Source of the DNA: JAUSPI01 sp964454305
GTDB lineage: Bacteria; Desulfobacterota; Syntrophia; Syntrophales; JADFWA01
Reading direction: 5' to 3'
DNA length: 35,919 nt
Assembly: GCA_964454305.1 (NCBI GenBank)
Contig: CAYVXX010000014.1
Span: 1-35,919, forward strand
Every line of letters begins with the position of its first letter. Positions within the stretch are counted from its first letter, which is position 1. The notes under the pieces are model-generated. The model worked only from the letters and a program-made list of their open reading frames with translations. It was not told the origin of the DNA and searched no databases. A program made the translations under genes and the position numbers. Below are positions 1 to 6,813 of this stretch, in pieces.

Positions 1-420
1 GAGGGTTGAGCAATCAATCCTGACCGCATGAGAGAAGTCAGCAGAAGGCATAGTAGGAGGAGAGAAACAGACATTGATATTCTGAAGCATGGCCGAACTA
101 GGAACCCGCCCTGCAATCGAAAGAGCAGGTGCCGGAAACTCTTGACCTAAACGGAAGAAGACATGAATGTTATGCCGCCTCTGAAGGCCCGAACGGTATG
201 AGAGGGTAAGTAGGTAGTCTGGACAGGGCACATTACACCGGCACTCAGTGTGGTGGCCGACCAATTATGGTTTGGTAGATTGTGTTCTGAGTCAAATTGA
301 TTGAACACCCGGCTGATCTTTAGAGGTCAGACTAATCAACCGAACCGCCGTGGTACGTGATCCGTATGCCCGGTGGTGTGGGAGGGGGGAGGCCGTGAGG
401 CCCCTCCCTATCCCGATTAA
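1..420 (+). mobile_element. Group II intron remnant (3' part, no reverse transcriptase ORF)
   Basis: No credible ORF covers this stretch. Its last 80 bases fold like domains V and VI of a bacterial group II intron (separate entry). Bases 1-170 resemble, from memory, the segment that precedes the intron-encoded protein in such introns. A full intron would carry about 1.3 kb of reverse transcriptase/maturase coding sequence between these parts, and only about 170 bases lie there, so I infer an internally deleted, non-autonomous or dead copy. The 5' end lies outside the window or is lost. Domains V/VI are well supported; the identity of bases 1-300 is much less certain. Confidence 0.55.
341..417 (+). 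ncRNA. Group II intron domains V and VI
   Basis: The strand ACCGCCG (344-350) pairs completely, with one G-U, with CGGTGGT (371-377). It encloses a second short stem with TACG and CGTA, which is the two-helix shape of domain V, and the CGC catalytic-triad position falls inside the lower stem. A second hairpin, GGGAGGCC / GGCCCTCCC-like with a GTGA loop (387-408), follows directly. The sequence then runs CTATCCCGAT, in keeping with domain VI, its branch-point A and an intron 3' end near 416-418. The block matches the 3' ends of bacterial group II introns as I remember them. Confidence 0.7.
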
Positions 421-562
421 GTATTACCACTATAGATACTTTTACAATTTTAAATTTATGAATCACATATCTCAACTCCGTTGTCAATTTTAAAAGTGTA
501 AACAGCTGCTTAATAATACTACTGGTGGTGGGGAAGAAAAAATGTAAACACTTTTATTATGT

Positions 563-608
563 TGTGTGGAAATACCACACATCTCCGTGGTATTTCCACA
601 CATTTTTT
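563..608 (+). terminator. Perfect 16-bp inverted repeat followed by T6
   Basis: The arms 563-578 and 587-602 are perfectly complementary around an 8-nt loop and are followed by TTTTTT (603-608), the form of a Rho-independent terminator for plus-strand transcripts. Each arm also contains a smaller GTGG/CCAC palindrome. It lies between the intron remnant and the convergent CHAT gene, so it could also act at the end of the minus-strand transcript, although the T tract is present only on the plus strand. Confidence 0.6.
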
Positions 609-613
609 GCTCA

Positions 614-772
614 TATCACACAGAGGCCTTCGTAGGCGTATCTCAGTGCCCCGTCGAGGCCTTCCCGGTCGATCTTCACGGCGAGGGGCAGATAATCCGA
701 GTATATCCTGTGCCGTTATGTCGTCCTCACCGATATCTTTTGCCGCAAGATCGCAGGGGAACCAGTGGATTT
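614..772 (-). pseudogene. Displaced copy of the nnrD 3' end (copy B, frameshifted)
   Basis: Read on the minus strand, this piece encodes a relic of the NnrD C-terminus: IHWFPCDLAAKDIGEDD, then ITAQDIL, one extra base, then DYLPLAVKIDREGLDG and a TGA stop. The genuine nnrD ends with nearly the same residues (GFAGDLAAEDIGEDG, ITAQDIL, DYLPLAVKIDREGLDE). Nucleotide identity by eye is around 80%. There is no start and no upstream nnrD coding sequence; the piece begins directly beyond the CHAT stop codon at 775. Its end (GTGATATGA) matches copy C at 4114 better than the live gene. Confidence 0.85.
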
Positions 773-774
773 CC

Positions 775-3700
775 TTATCGACCGTCACCAACTATAATAA
801 ATGGAGCCCAAAACAGAGGATGTGCGTAACTTGCAACGATCTTACCGGTATCCCCATCCTTCAAAACCTGATTATCTATCAATTCGAGCATGGATTTTTG
901 AAGTGCCCCTGCTCTCGAAAGGGTTCTGTCATCCTTTTGATATCGGAAGAGCCCTGTGGTCAGTTTTTTAGCCGATGTGGTTTCCACTGGCCACATACTT
1001 ACAAGAAGCGCCCTGGTTCCCGCATAGAAGAATGCCTGCCCGAGACCAGAAACGGCGTCAGCGCCCGTACCGTCGGCAGCGCCTGTATTGCAGGCTGAAA
1101 GTACCACCCAGTCGGCATTTAGTCTTAATTTGAGAATTTCTCCCATTGTCAGCAAGCCATCCTCATTATCGCCGGTTACTTCTGAGGCGGAAAGGGCAAT
1201 CGCCGGCTCTTCCAAACCATCCAGATCACCCTTTACTAAAGCATGTGACGCAAAGGCAATTACCCGCCGATCCGACAGGTTCATGTTTTTTACCTGACGT
1301 TCGGATGCCCGTTTCCCTAAAAATACATCGCGTGAGGGATTGGCATCCAAAGCTCCGGCAATACTTTTTAATTCTTCCGCTGTATCGGGAAGGCGATTTA
1401 AATGACCAAGCTGAACCGACGAGATTTTCTTACTGTCAAGGTCGCCTTTTTCAGTTATGCGAATACCGCGTATACGTATGCTTTTTCCGCGGCTGATAAA
1501 GGCCTCTTCGGGCTCGTTACTTTCACGTTCCACCTGGGCCAGCTGCTCAAGGTTAAATAAGGGGTCTCCGAATCCGGCGAAGGCCTTTCTATACGGGTCG
1601 CCTTCGGGGAGTGTTCGCAGGGTTACTAAAGAGTTAACCGAAGGGAGTCTCGTTATCGAGACTTTACGTATGAGCCACGGGACTTGCCGGTAATTGTCAA
1701 ATAATACGTTATTTTCCTTGCTAAGGCTGAAAGGGGCGGTAGGTAGAACCGAAAACGGTAACTGCCCCAATGGACCATGAGAGACAATAAGTAGATCGGT
1801 TGCGTCTTTAAAGGTGACTTCAATCGGTTTGAGGAGTTTATTATAAAGATCATAGGCTGTGTCGAGCTTAAAATCCGGAATATCGCCGAAGGTTTCCAGA
1901 TCCGGAGCAAGGGCTTTGCGCAAATAGGATACGATCCGGCTCAATTCATTGCTTCCTATGGGCGCTGTTGAAAACATCACCTTGCCATTACGAGGTATGG
2001 CCCAGACATAGGTGCTCTTCCGGGAGGTGTGAATTAAGATCAGGACCTCGGCCGTATTTAAAAGTGCCTGCACTTGGGGTATCGTAACAGGTGGTGGATT
2101 TGTGAAATCAGAGTATTTTGGGAAGCGCTTGTTGATTTCGTCCAGCAGGGCAATTCTGGCATTACTAAGGGTGTCCAGTTTTAAGCGCAGTTTTTCTTTG
2201 GTGCCTGGAAGTTGCTGGTTCGGTGGTAAGGCTAACACATCGGCGAGCATTGCTTGCAATACCTGTATCTGTTTGAGCGCGTCTTGTTCATTTCGCACTA
2301 TGTCGGATAGTTCCTTGTCCGTAACCATTGTACGTGCGCTGCTTGCTCCAAGTGTACTATTAACGGAATAGGTGCCCAGGGCATTTGCCACTTTAAATGC
2401 ATCTGCAGCGCCGTCGGTCCTGCCATTCACCTCCAGTCGGCTGCCACGGATTTGAGATGCAAGATCGATATACGCGTCAGCGATTATTTTTACTCGCTGA
2501 TTTTTAATATAGGAACCTCTGCCGGAACTGTTCTTTGACAGTAAAACTTTAAGGGCATCTGAAAAATCCTTTAGGGCCTGCTCGCGTTTTCCTGTTTCGG
2601 CTTTAATAACACTCCGAAGGCCGAGCACTTCAGCTGTAAAGTAATGCTTCTCCCCGAAAGATTTGCGATAAAGATCATAAACGGAGTTGATAAGACCCAT
2701 CGCCTCTTCAAGCCGGTTGGTCTTTATCAGGGAAAGCATCAGATTGGGGTTGCGGGCTAAATACTTCTCATACAAATATTTATTATTCTGCATGCCAGCT
2801 TTAGCTAAATCAAACTGTTTTATGGCTTCCTCAAAGTCGTATCGGGCTGTAAGGATATCACCCAGAATCATCCTGGAAGCGCCCATCAAATAGGAATCGG
2901 GAGAGGTGCCTGAATCTTCCAGAATGCGAATCCCGGCACGGGCAAGTCTTTCCGCATCAGATATCCGACCCTGGGCGAGGATGGTTTTACCGAGAAACGC
3001 TATCGAAGATCCGACCGTTGCGGAATCGCGGCCAAAATATTGAATATGCTCCTTTAAGTGTCGACGTGATTCAATCTCGGATTCAACCGCACGTCCCTGC
3101 ATGAGAAGATTCTTAGCCAGATTGTATCTTTCAATGGTGATCAAATTTGGGATCGCATCCTCTCCTGCCCGACTGGAGAAATATAAAATAGCGTTCTCAA
3201 GGGCGCTGCGTCTATATTGTTCAGCCTCGGCGAACTTTCCCCGGGCTTCCAGAATAGATGCCTCCATAGCTGCCTTTGATGCCTCTCGCCATTTAATAAA
3301 TATAGGATTGGCACCAGACGTCGGCATGTTATACTCCCGACATAGCGCAATGCCCCTTTCGGCCACTTTCAGAGCTGATTCAGGATCACCCATGCTTACA
3401 TACAAGTCTGCCAATTCCCTGTAATTGCCTGCCATTCCCGGGCTATTTCTTATATTTAGCCTGAAAAGTTCAATGGCACGTTCAGAATTGCCAAACCAGG
3501 TTTCCTGTATGGCAAGCGTACGTATCATATGGAAATTATAAATACGGGCTTTTTCAGCATATCGAAAAGCGGTTCGTGTGTCCTCCAGAGCCTGTCTGAA
3601 ATGGCCGAGTGTTAAGGCCGCTTTGCCTCTTCGAAGAAAGAAATTTGCGAGATCCCTGTCACTGCTTTTGTCAGGAGGCATGGCAATAGCTGTTTCTTTC

Positions 3701-3993
3701 GATTTTTCGATTTCTGTCAGATCAGATCGACTCGGTTGATCAAGTATGGCCAGAATGTCGTCAACATGTCGGGGCGGCGGCGTAAATGATTTACCGCTCA
3801 TGGAAATTGTTACTTTCTTCGCTTCACTTAAAGACATTTTCGTGGCACAGGATGATAAGAGAACCAGAGTAAGAATTAATAGGATAGTTGCGTTAAAAAA
3901 CGGGGCACCGGTCAAAAACCGGGGAAACGATTGGTCAAAAAAAGTACGATATTTTTTACTGATTGTGCCCGATTTAGCATCTATATTATGCAT
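775..3993 (-). CDS. TPR-CHAT domain lipoprotein (caspase-like peptidase family)
   Basis: The protein has 1072 residues. An N-terminal hydrophobic segment ends in a lipobox-like LLSSC (Cys about 49), so it is probably exported and lipid-anchored. Residues about 110-520 are TPR-like helical repeats rich in A/L/Y pairs. The C-terminal 300 residues are a CHAT domain (caspase HetF associated with TPRs, peptidase clan CD), with a candidate catalytic His about 917 in FASHAL and Cys about 968 in VVLSACNTGAAD, followed by GLGQAFFYAGTRALLVSMW. GAGG lies about 8 nt before the ATG at 3993. Family members act as proteases or TPR scaffolds; substrate and role here are unknown. The gene lies between two displaced nnrD tails and has no CRISPR or other defence neighbours. 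Confidence 0.88.
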   Translation of the reverse strand: MHNIDAKSGTISKKYRTFFDQSFPRFLTGAPFFNATILLILTLVLLSSCATKMSLSEAKKVTISMSGKSFTPPPRHVDDILAILDQPSRSDLTEIEKSKETAIAMPPDKSSDRDLANFFLRRGKAALTLGHFRQALEDTRTAFRYAEKARIYNFHMIRTLAIQETWFGNSERAIELFRLNIRNSPGMAGNYRELADLYVSMGDPESALKVAERGIALCREYNMPTSGANPIFIKWREASKAAMEASILEARGKFAEAEQYRRSALENAILYFSSRAGEDAIPNLITIERYNLAKNLLMQGRAVESEIESRRHLKEHIQYFGRDSATVGSSIAFLGKTILAQGRISDAERLARAGIRILEDSGTSPDSYLMGASRMILGDILTARYDFEEAIKQFDLAKAGMQNNKYLYEKYLARNPNLMLSLIKTNRLEEAMGLINSVYDLYRKSFGEKHYFTAEVLGLRSVIKAETGKREQALKDFSDALKVLLSKNSSGRGSYIKNQRVKIIADAYIDLASQIRGSRLEVNGRTDGAADAFKVANALGTYSVNSTLGASSARTMVTDKELSDIVRNEQDALKQIQVLQAMLADVLALPPNQQLPGTKEKLRLKLDTLSNARIALLDEINKRFPKYSDFTNPPPVTIPQVQALLNTAEVLILIHTSRKSTYVWAIPRNGKVMFSTAPIGSNELSRIVSYLRKALAPDLETFGDIPDFKLDTAYDLYNKLLKPIEVTFKDATDLLIVSHGPLGQLPFSVLPTAPFSLSKENNVLFDNYRQVPWLIRKVSITRLPSVNSLVTLRTLPEGDPYRKAFAGFGDPLFNLEQLAQVERESNEPEEAFISRGKSIRIRGIRITEKGDLDSKKISSVQLGHLNRLPDTAEELKSIAGALDANPSRDVFLGKRASERQVKNMNLSDRRVIAFASHALVKGDLDGLEEPAIALSASEVTGDNEDGLLTMGEILKLRLNADWVVLSACNTGAADGTGADAVSGLGQAFFYAGTRALLVSMWPVETTSAKKLTTGLFRYQKDDRTLSRAGALQKSMLELIDNQVLKDGDTGKIVASYAHPLFWAPFIIVGDGR

Positions 3994-4054
3994 CAGACTG
4001 CCTCAGTTTCGTCAATAATTTTGTATTTTATCTGCTATATGCCTTGATCAGAGC

Positions 4055-4060
4055 TGTCAA
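4055..4060 (-). promoter_or_regulatory. Possible -35 element upstream of the CHAT gene
   Basis: The minus strand carries a perfect TTGACA here, about 60 bases upstream of the CHAT ATG. The best -10 at near-usual spacing (TATAGC, 15 bp) is poor, and a better AT-rich hexamer, TAAAAT, lies too far away. The -35 also overlaps one arm of a 7-bp inverted repeat (AGCTGTC / GACAGCT, 4053-4081). Weak support. Confidence 0.25.
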
Positions 4061-4113
4061 ATCAAAAACTGCAGACAGCTTTATTATATTATGGGTTTCA
4101 CCAACGTTCGATA

Positions 4114-4225
4114 TCATATCACACGAATACCTTCGCAGGCGTATTTCAGGGTCTCGTCGAGGCCTTTCCTGTCAATCTTCACGGTGAGGGGCAGATAATG
4201 GAGTATGTCTTGTGCTGTCCAATCC
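4114..4225 (-). pseudogene. Displaced copy of the nnrD 3' end (copy C)
   Basis: Minus-strand translation gives DWTAQDILHYLPLTVKIDRK then GLDETLKYACEGIRVI and TGA. This matches the last 35 or so residues of NnrD (ITAQDILDYLPLAVKIDREG, LDETLEYAYEGLHII). Similarity to the live gene is about 85-90% over roughly 100 bases and stops abruptly near 4218. An open frame continues upstream to 4410, but that part runs antisense through the 3' end of the glutaminase gene and is not NnrD-like. No ribosome binding site or start is evident, so I call it a gene fragment. Confidence 0.85.
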
Positions 4226-4294
4226 TGACTTTTCACGAGTGTATCAACCTTTATCTCCTGTTTTAAAGTTATAAGGAAGGTGCTACCCATTCTT

Positions 4295-5407
4295 CTACGG
4301 TATGCTGAAGAGATTTGCCCGCAGTGTTTCTGATATGTATTCAATCGCTTTCTGACCGCGAACGCTGTTCCCGGCTTCGTCGAGGGGTGGCGAAAAGGCG
4401 GCGATGGCAAACTTCCCCGGAACGATGGCCAAAATACCGCCGCCTACACCACTCTTACCCGGCAGACCCGTCCGATAGACCCATTCTCCGCTGGCTTCAT
4501 ACAGCCCGTTCGTCATCATCAGCGCCAGGACTTTCGGCACATAACTTTCATCGATGCCCCGTTTTTTCGTTACCGGATTGGTACCACCATTTGCAAGCGT
4601 CGCACCCATCACCGCGAGGTCCCGTGTCGACACCGCCACGGAACACTGGCGGGTGTATAAATCCAGCGTTTCGGAAGGATTATCGTAGAACCTGCCGTAG
4701 CTTTTCAGAAGCAGCACGATTGCGTGGTTATGTATGTTGGTCTTCGATTCCGATCTGTAGACGTCTTTATTGACCCGGAGGGAACGGCCGGCAAAACTGT
4801 TCATCGTCCCTATTATTTTGTTCCACCGAGCATCGGAGGTTTCCCCCTTGACGAGACTTACAGTGGCCATGGCGCCGGCGTTTACGAAGGGATTTACCGT
4901 GCGGGCTTCATGAAGCTCGATGGCCGTAACCGAATTGAAGGGAAGACCCGTTGCATTAACGCCGATTTTTTCCTCTATGGCCCGGACTCCCATGTCCTGT
5001 ATGACCCGGCAAAGCGTGAAGACCTTTGAAATCGATTCTATGGCGAAGTGGTATTTCGAATCGCCGATTTCATATACGTCCCCATCTACGGTGACGATGA
5101 CGATACCGTAGAGACCGGGATCGACCTTTGCCAGATAGGGTATGTAGTCGGCGTTCTTTCCCTCGGTGATGTCCTTGTATTTTTCGTACGCTATTCTCAG
5201 TGCGTTTCTGAACTCATTCGGGGCGGGGAACTTTTTTTGAACTGCACCATTTGATTGGACACCGTCCTTCTGCGCACTCCACGCCGAGTTGCTCTCGTTC
5301 AACCCTTCGCCGAACGTAATGCAGAAAAACAAGAAGATTGAAATCAACCATGGCAGATAGCCGTATCTTTTTTTCCATTCCGAAATCATGATCATATCTA
5401 TAGACAC
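4295..5407 (-). CDS. glsA: Glutaminase with N-terminal signal/anchor segment
   Basis: This is a serine-dependent beta-lactamase-like glutaminase (L-glutamine to glutamate plus ammonia). Family marks are the SxxK active site in FAIESISKVFTL, the NAGAMA segment after PFV, and the LPGKSGVGGGI block near the C-terminus. It has 370 residues against about 300-310 for cytosolic GlsA. The extra N-terminus contains a hydrophobic stretch (YLPWLISIFLFFCITFG) and then a low-complexity linker, so the enzyme is probably exported to the periplasm or anchored in the membrane. It precedes an nnrD tail fragment, lies in the accessory patch, and has no glutamine transporter next to it. Several start codons are possible in the first nine residues. 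Confidence 0.92.
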   Translation of the reverse strand: MSIDMIMISEWKKRYGYLPWLISIFLFFCITFGEGLNESNSAWSAQKDGVQSNGAVQKKFPAPNEFRNALRIAYEKYKDITEGKNADYIPYLAKVDPGLYGIVIVTVDGDVYEIGDSKYHFAIESISKVFTLCRVIQDMGVRAIEEKIGVNATGLPFNSVTAIELHEARTVNPFVNAGAMATVSLVKGETSDARWNKIIGTMNSFAGRSLRVNKDVYRSESKTNIHNHAIVLLLKSYGRFYDNPSETLDLYTRQCSVAVSTRDLAVMGATLANGGTNPVTKKRGIDESYVPKVLALMMTNGLYEASGEWVYRTGLPGKSGVGGGILAIVPGKFAIAAFSPPLDEAGNSVRGQKAIEYISETLRANLFSIP

Positions 5408-5452
5408 TTTTACCTGTTAAAAGTTTGTATGAAAAATCGCACTTACAAAGCC

Positions 5453-5632
5453 TTAACGGCACTGTGAACGTACTGATATAAAACGTTTAACTCTCCCCAC
5501 GGCGTTAATCCTGTTTATCGCTGCCTCCCGGCGATCCGTATATATCAAGGTAATTTCCGTCCATGTTCCGGTTAGGCCTTTCGGAACAGACACATAATTG
5601 TAAAGATCAACCCGTTTCCCCCGTTCTTTCAT
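5453..5632 (-). CDS. Small hypothetical ORF, 59 residues
   Basis: An ATG at 5632, four bases past the stop of the alcohol dehydrogenase gene, opens a 59-codon frame rich in charged residues (for example GLTGTWTEITLIYTDRREAA). No Shine-Dalgarno precedes it; translation would have to be coupled to the upstream stop. I do not recognise the product. It could instead be the decayed tail of a gene lost between the dehydrogenase and glutaminase genes. Confidence 0.25.
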   Translation of the reverse strand: MKERGKRVDLYNYVSVPKGLTGTWTEITLIYTDRREAAINRINAVGRVKRFISVRSQCR

Positions 5633-5635
5633 TAA

Positions 5636-6804
5636 TTAACCGGTGGCGATCTCTATAACAGAGTTGGCCACCTTCATTTTTCCGTGTCTGACCGCGATGA
5701 GGACATCCTGCAGCTCTTCAAAGGGGAAGACCCCTCTTTCCGGTTTCATCTGAAGCCTGTCCGCGATTTCGAGGAATTCATCAGCCTCGGACTTTTTCAC
5801 GTTATAGAGGGTTTCCAAGGTGCGTCCCCACAGATTTTCACTGTAATTTTCAATAACGATAGGAGATGAACTCACAGGCGCCAGAACCACAATGCCTCCC
5901 TTATCAACCTGAGAGAGGGCAGGTTCAACCAGATTCCCTGCTGGGGGAAAGACAATTGCCGAATCCAGTTTGCAGGGTATCTTTTCTTTTGATGTGTCTG
6001 CGGCCCAGTCTGCCCCCGAGTTTAATGCATCTTCGATATTTTTTGGAGACCTGGTAGCCACGTATACCTCTATACCCATCGATTTTGCTACCTTAAGGAC
6101 GCAAAAGGCTGTCGGGCCGAATCCGTAAANNNNNNNNNNNNNNNNNNNNNNNNNNNNNNNNNNNNNNNNNNNNNNNNNNNNNNNNNNNNNNNNNNNNNNN
6201 NNNNNNNNNNNNNNNNNNNNNNNNNNNNNCCCATCGATTTTGCTACCTTAAGGACGCAAAAGGCTGTCGGGCCGAATCCGTAAAGGCCCATTCTGCTGCC
6301 CTTCGGGGCTTCCGTCAACTTGAACGCCGCGTATCCTGCTATGCCCGGGCACATAAGAGGGGCGATATCGGCGGGTTCTAATTTAGAATCATTTAAAAGC
6401 AATGCGGTATCTTCTGAAATCGTTATGTATTCTGCAAAACCGCCGTCCTCATCCCATCCCGTAGACTTGATATCGGGACAATAATTTTCCCTGTCGGAAA
6501 GACAGAATTTACATCTTCCACAGGTGCTGTTTAACCAGCACACGCCTGCCTTGTCGCCTATTTTGAATTTTGTTACGTTTTTGCCAATTTCGTCAACGAT
6601 ACCCACAACTTCATGTCCTAAAATCAGAGGCGATTTTCTTAAAGGGAGGTCCCCTTCTGCGATATGGATATCCGTCCTGCACACGCCACATACCAGGACT
6701 TTAATCCTTATTTCTCCGTCGTTTGCATGAGGTGTCGGAACTTCCGCCAGTTTCAGTGGTTTTTCATCAATCTTTGCCTGTTTTTCAAGAATCCATGCCT
6801 TCAT
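5636..6804 (-). CDS. Zinc-dependent alcohol dehydrogenase (scaffold gap inside)
   Basis: This is a medium-chain dehydrogenase/reductase. The N-terminal GroES-like domain has the catalytic zinc ligands in CGVCRTDIH and GHEVVG. The four structural zinc cysteines follow in CGRCKFCLSDRENYC. The nucleotide-binding turn is GLYGFGPTA rather than a plain GxGxxG, as I recall for the adh_fam_2 subfamily. The 100-N run at 6130-6229 splits the frame, but the 55 bases on each side are identical; collapsing them gives one uninterrupted frame of 337 residues, the family's normal length. AGGAGA precedes the ATG, and only 9 bp separate it from the nnrD stop, so it is probably cotranscribed with nnrD. Substrate unknown. 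Confidence 0.9.
6075..6284. other. Assembly gap (100 N) with identical 55-bp flanks
   Basis: Bases 6075-6129 and 6230-6284 are identical, and the N run is exactly 100. Two contigs that shared one k-mer edge were scaffolded without being merged. Removing the Ns and one copy restores the dehydrogenase frame. Confidence 0.95.
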
Positions 6805-6813
6805 TTTTTTCTC

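Noticed and set aside
559..1098. A 179-codon plus-strand open frame over the CHAT 3' end and the nnrD tail
   Set aside because: It runs antisense through a strongly supported CHAT domain and the displaced nnrD tail, and it has no family features.
775..3993. CHAT protein as part of a type III-E CRISPR (TPR-CHAT) system
   Set aside because: There are no CRISPR repeats or cas genes in the window, and the protein has a lipobox-like export segment.
5636..6804. Alcohol dehydrogenase as a broken pseudogene with a 55-bp duplication
   Set aside because: The duplication flanks exactly 100 N; collapsing it gives a full-length frame, so it is a scaffolding artefact.
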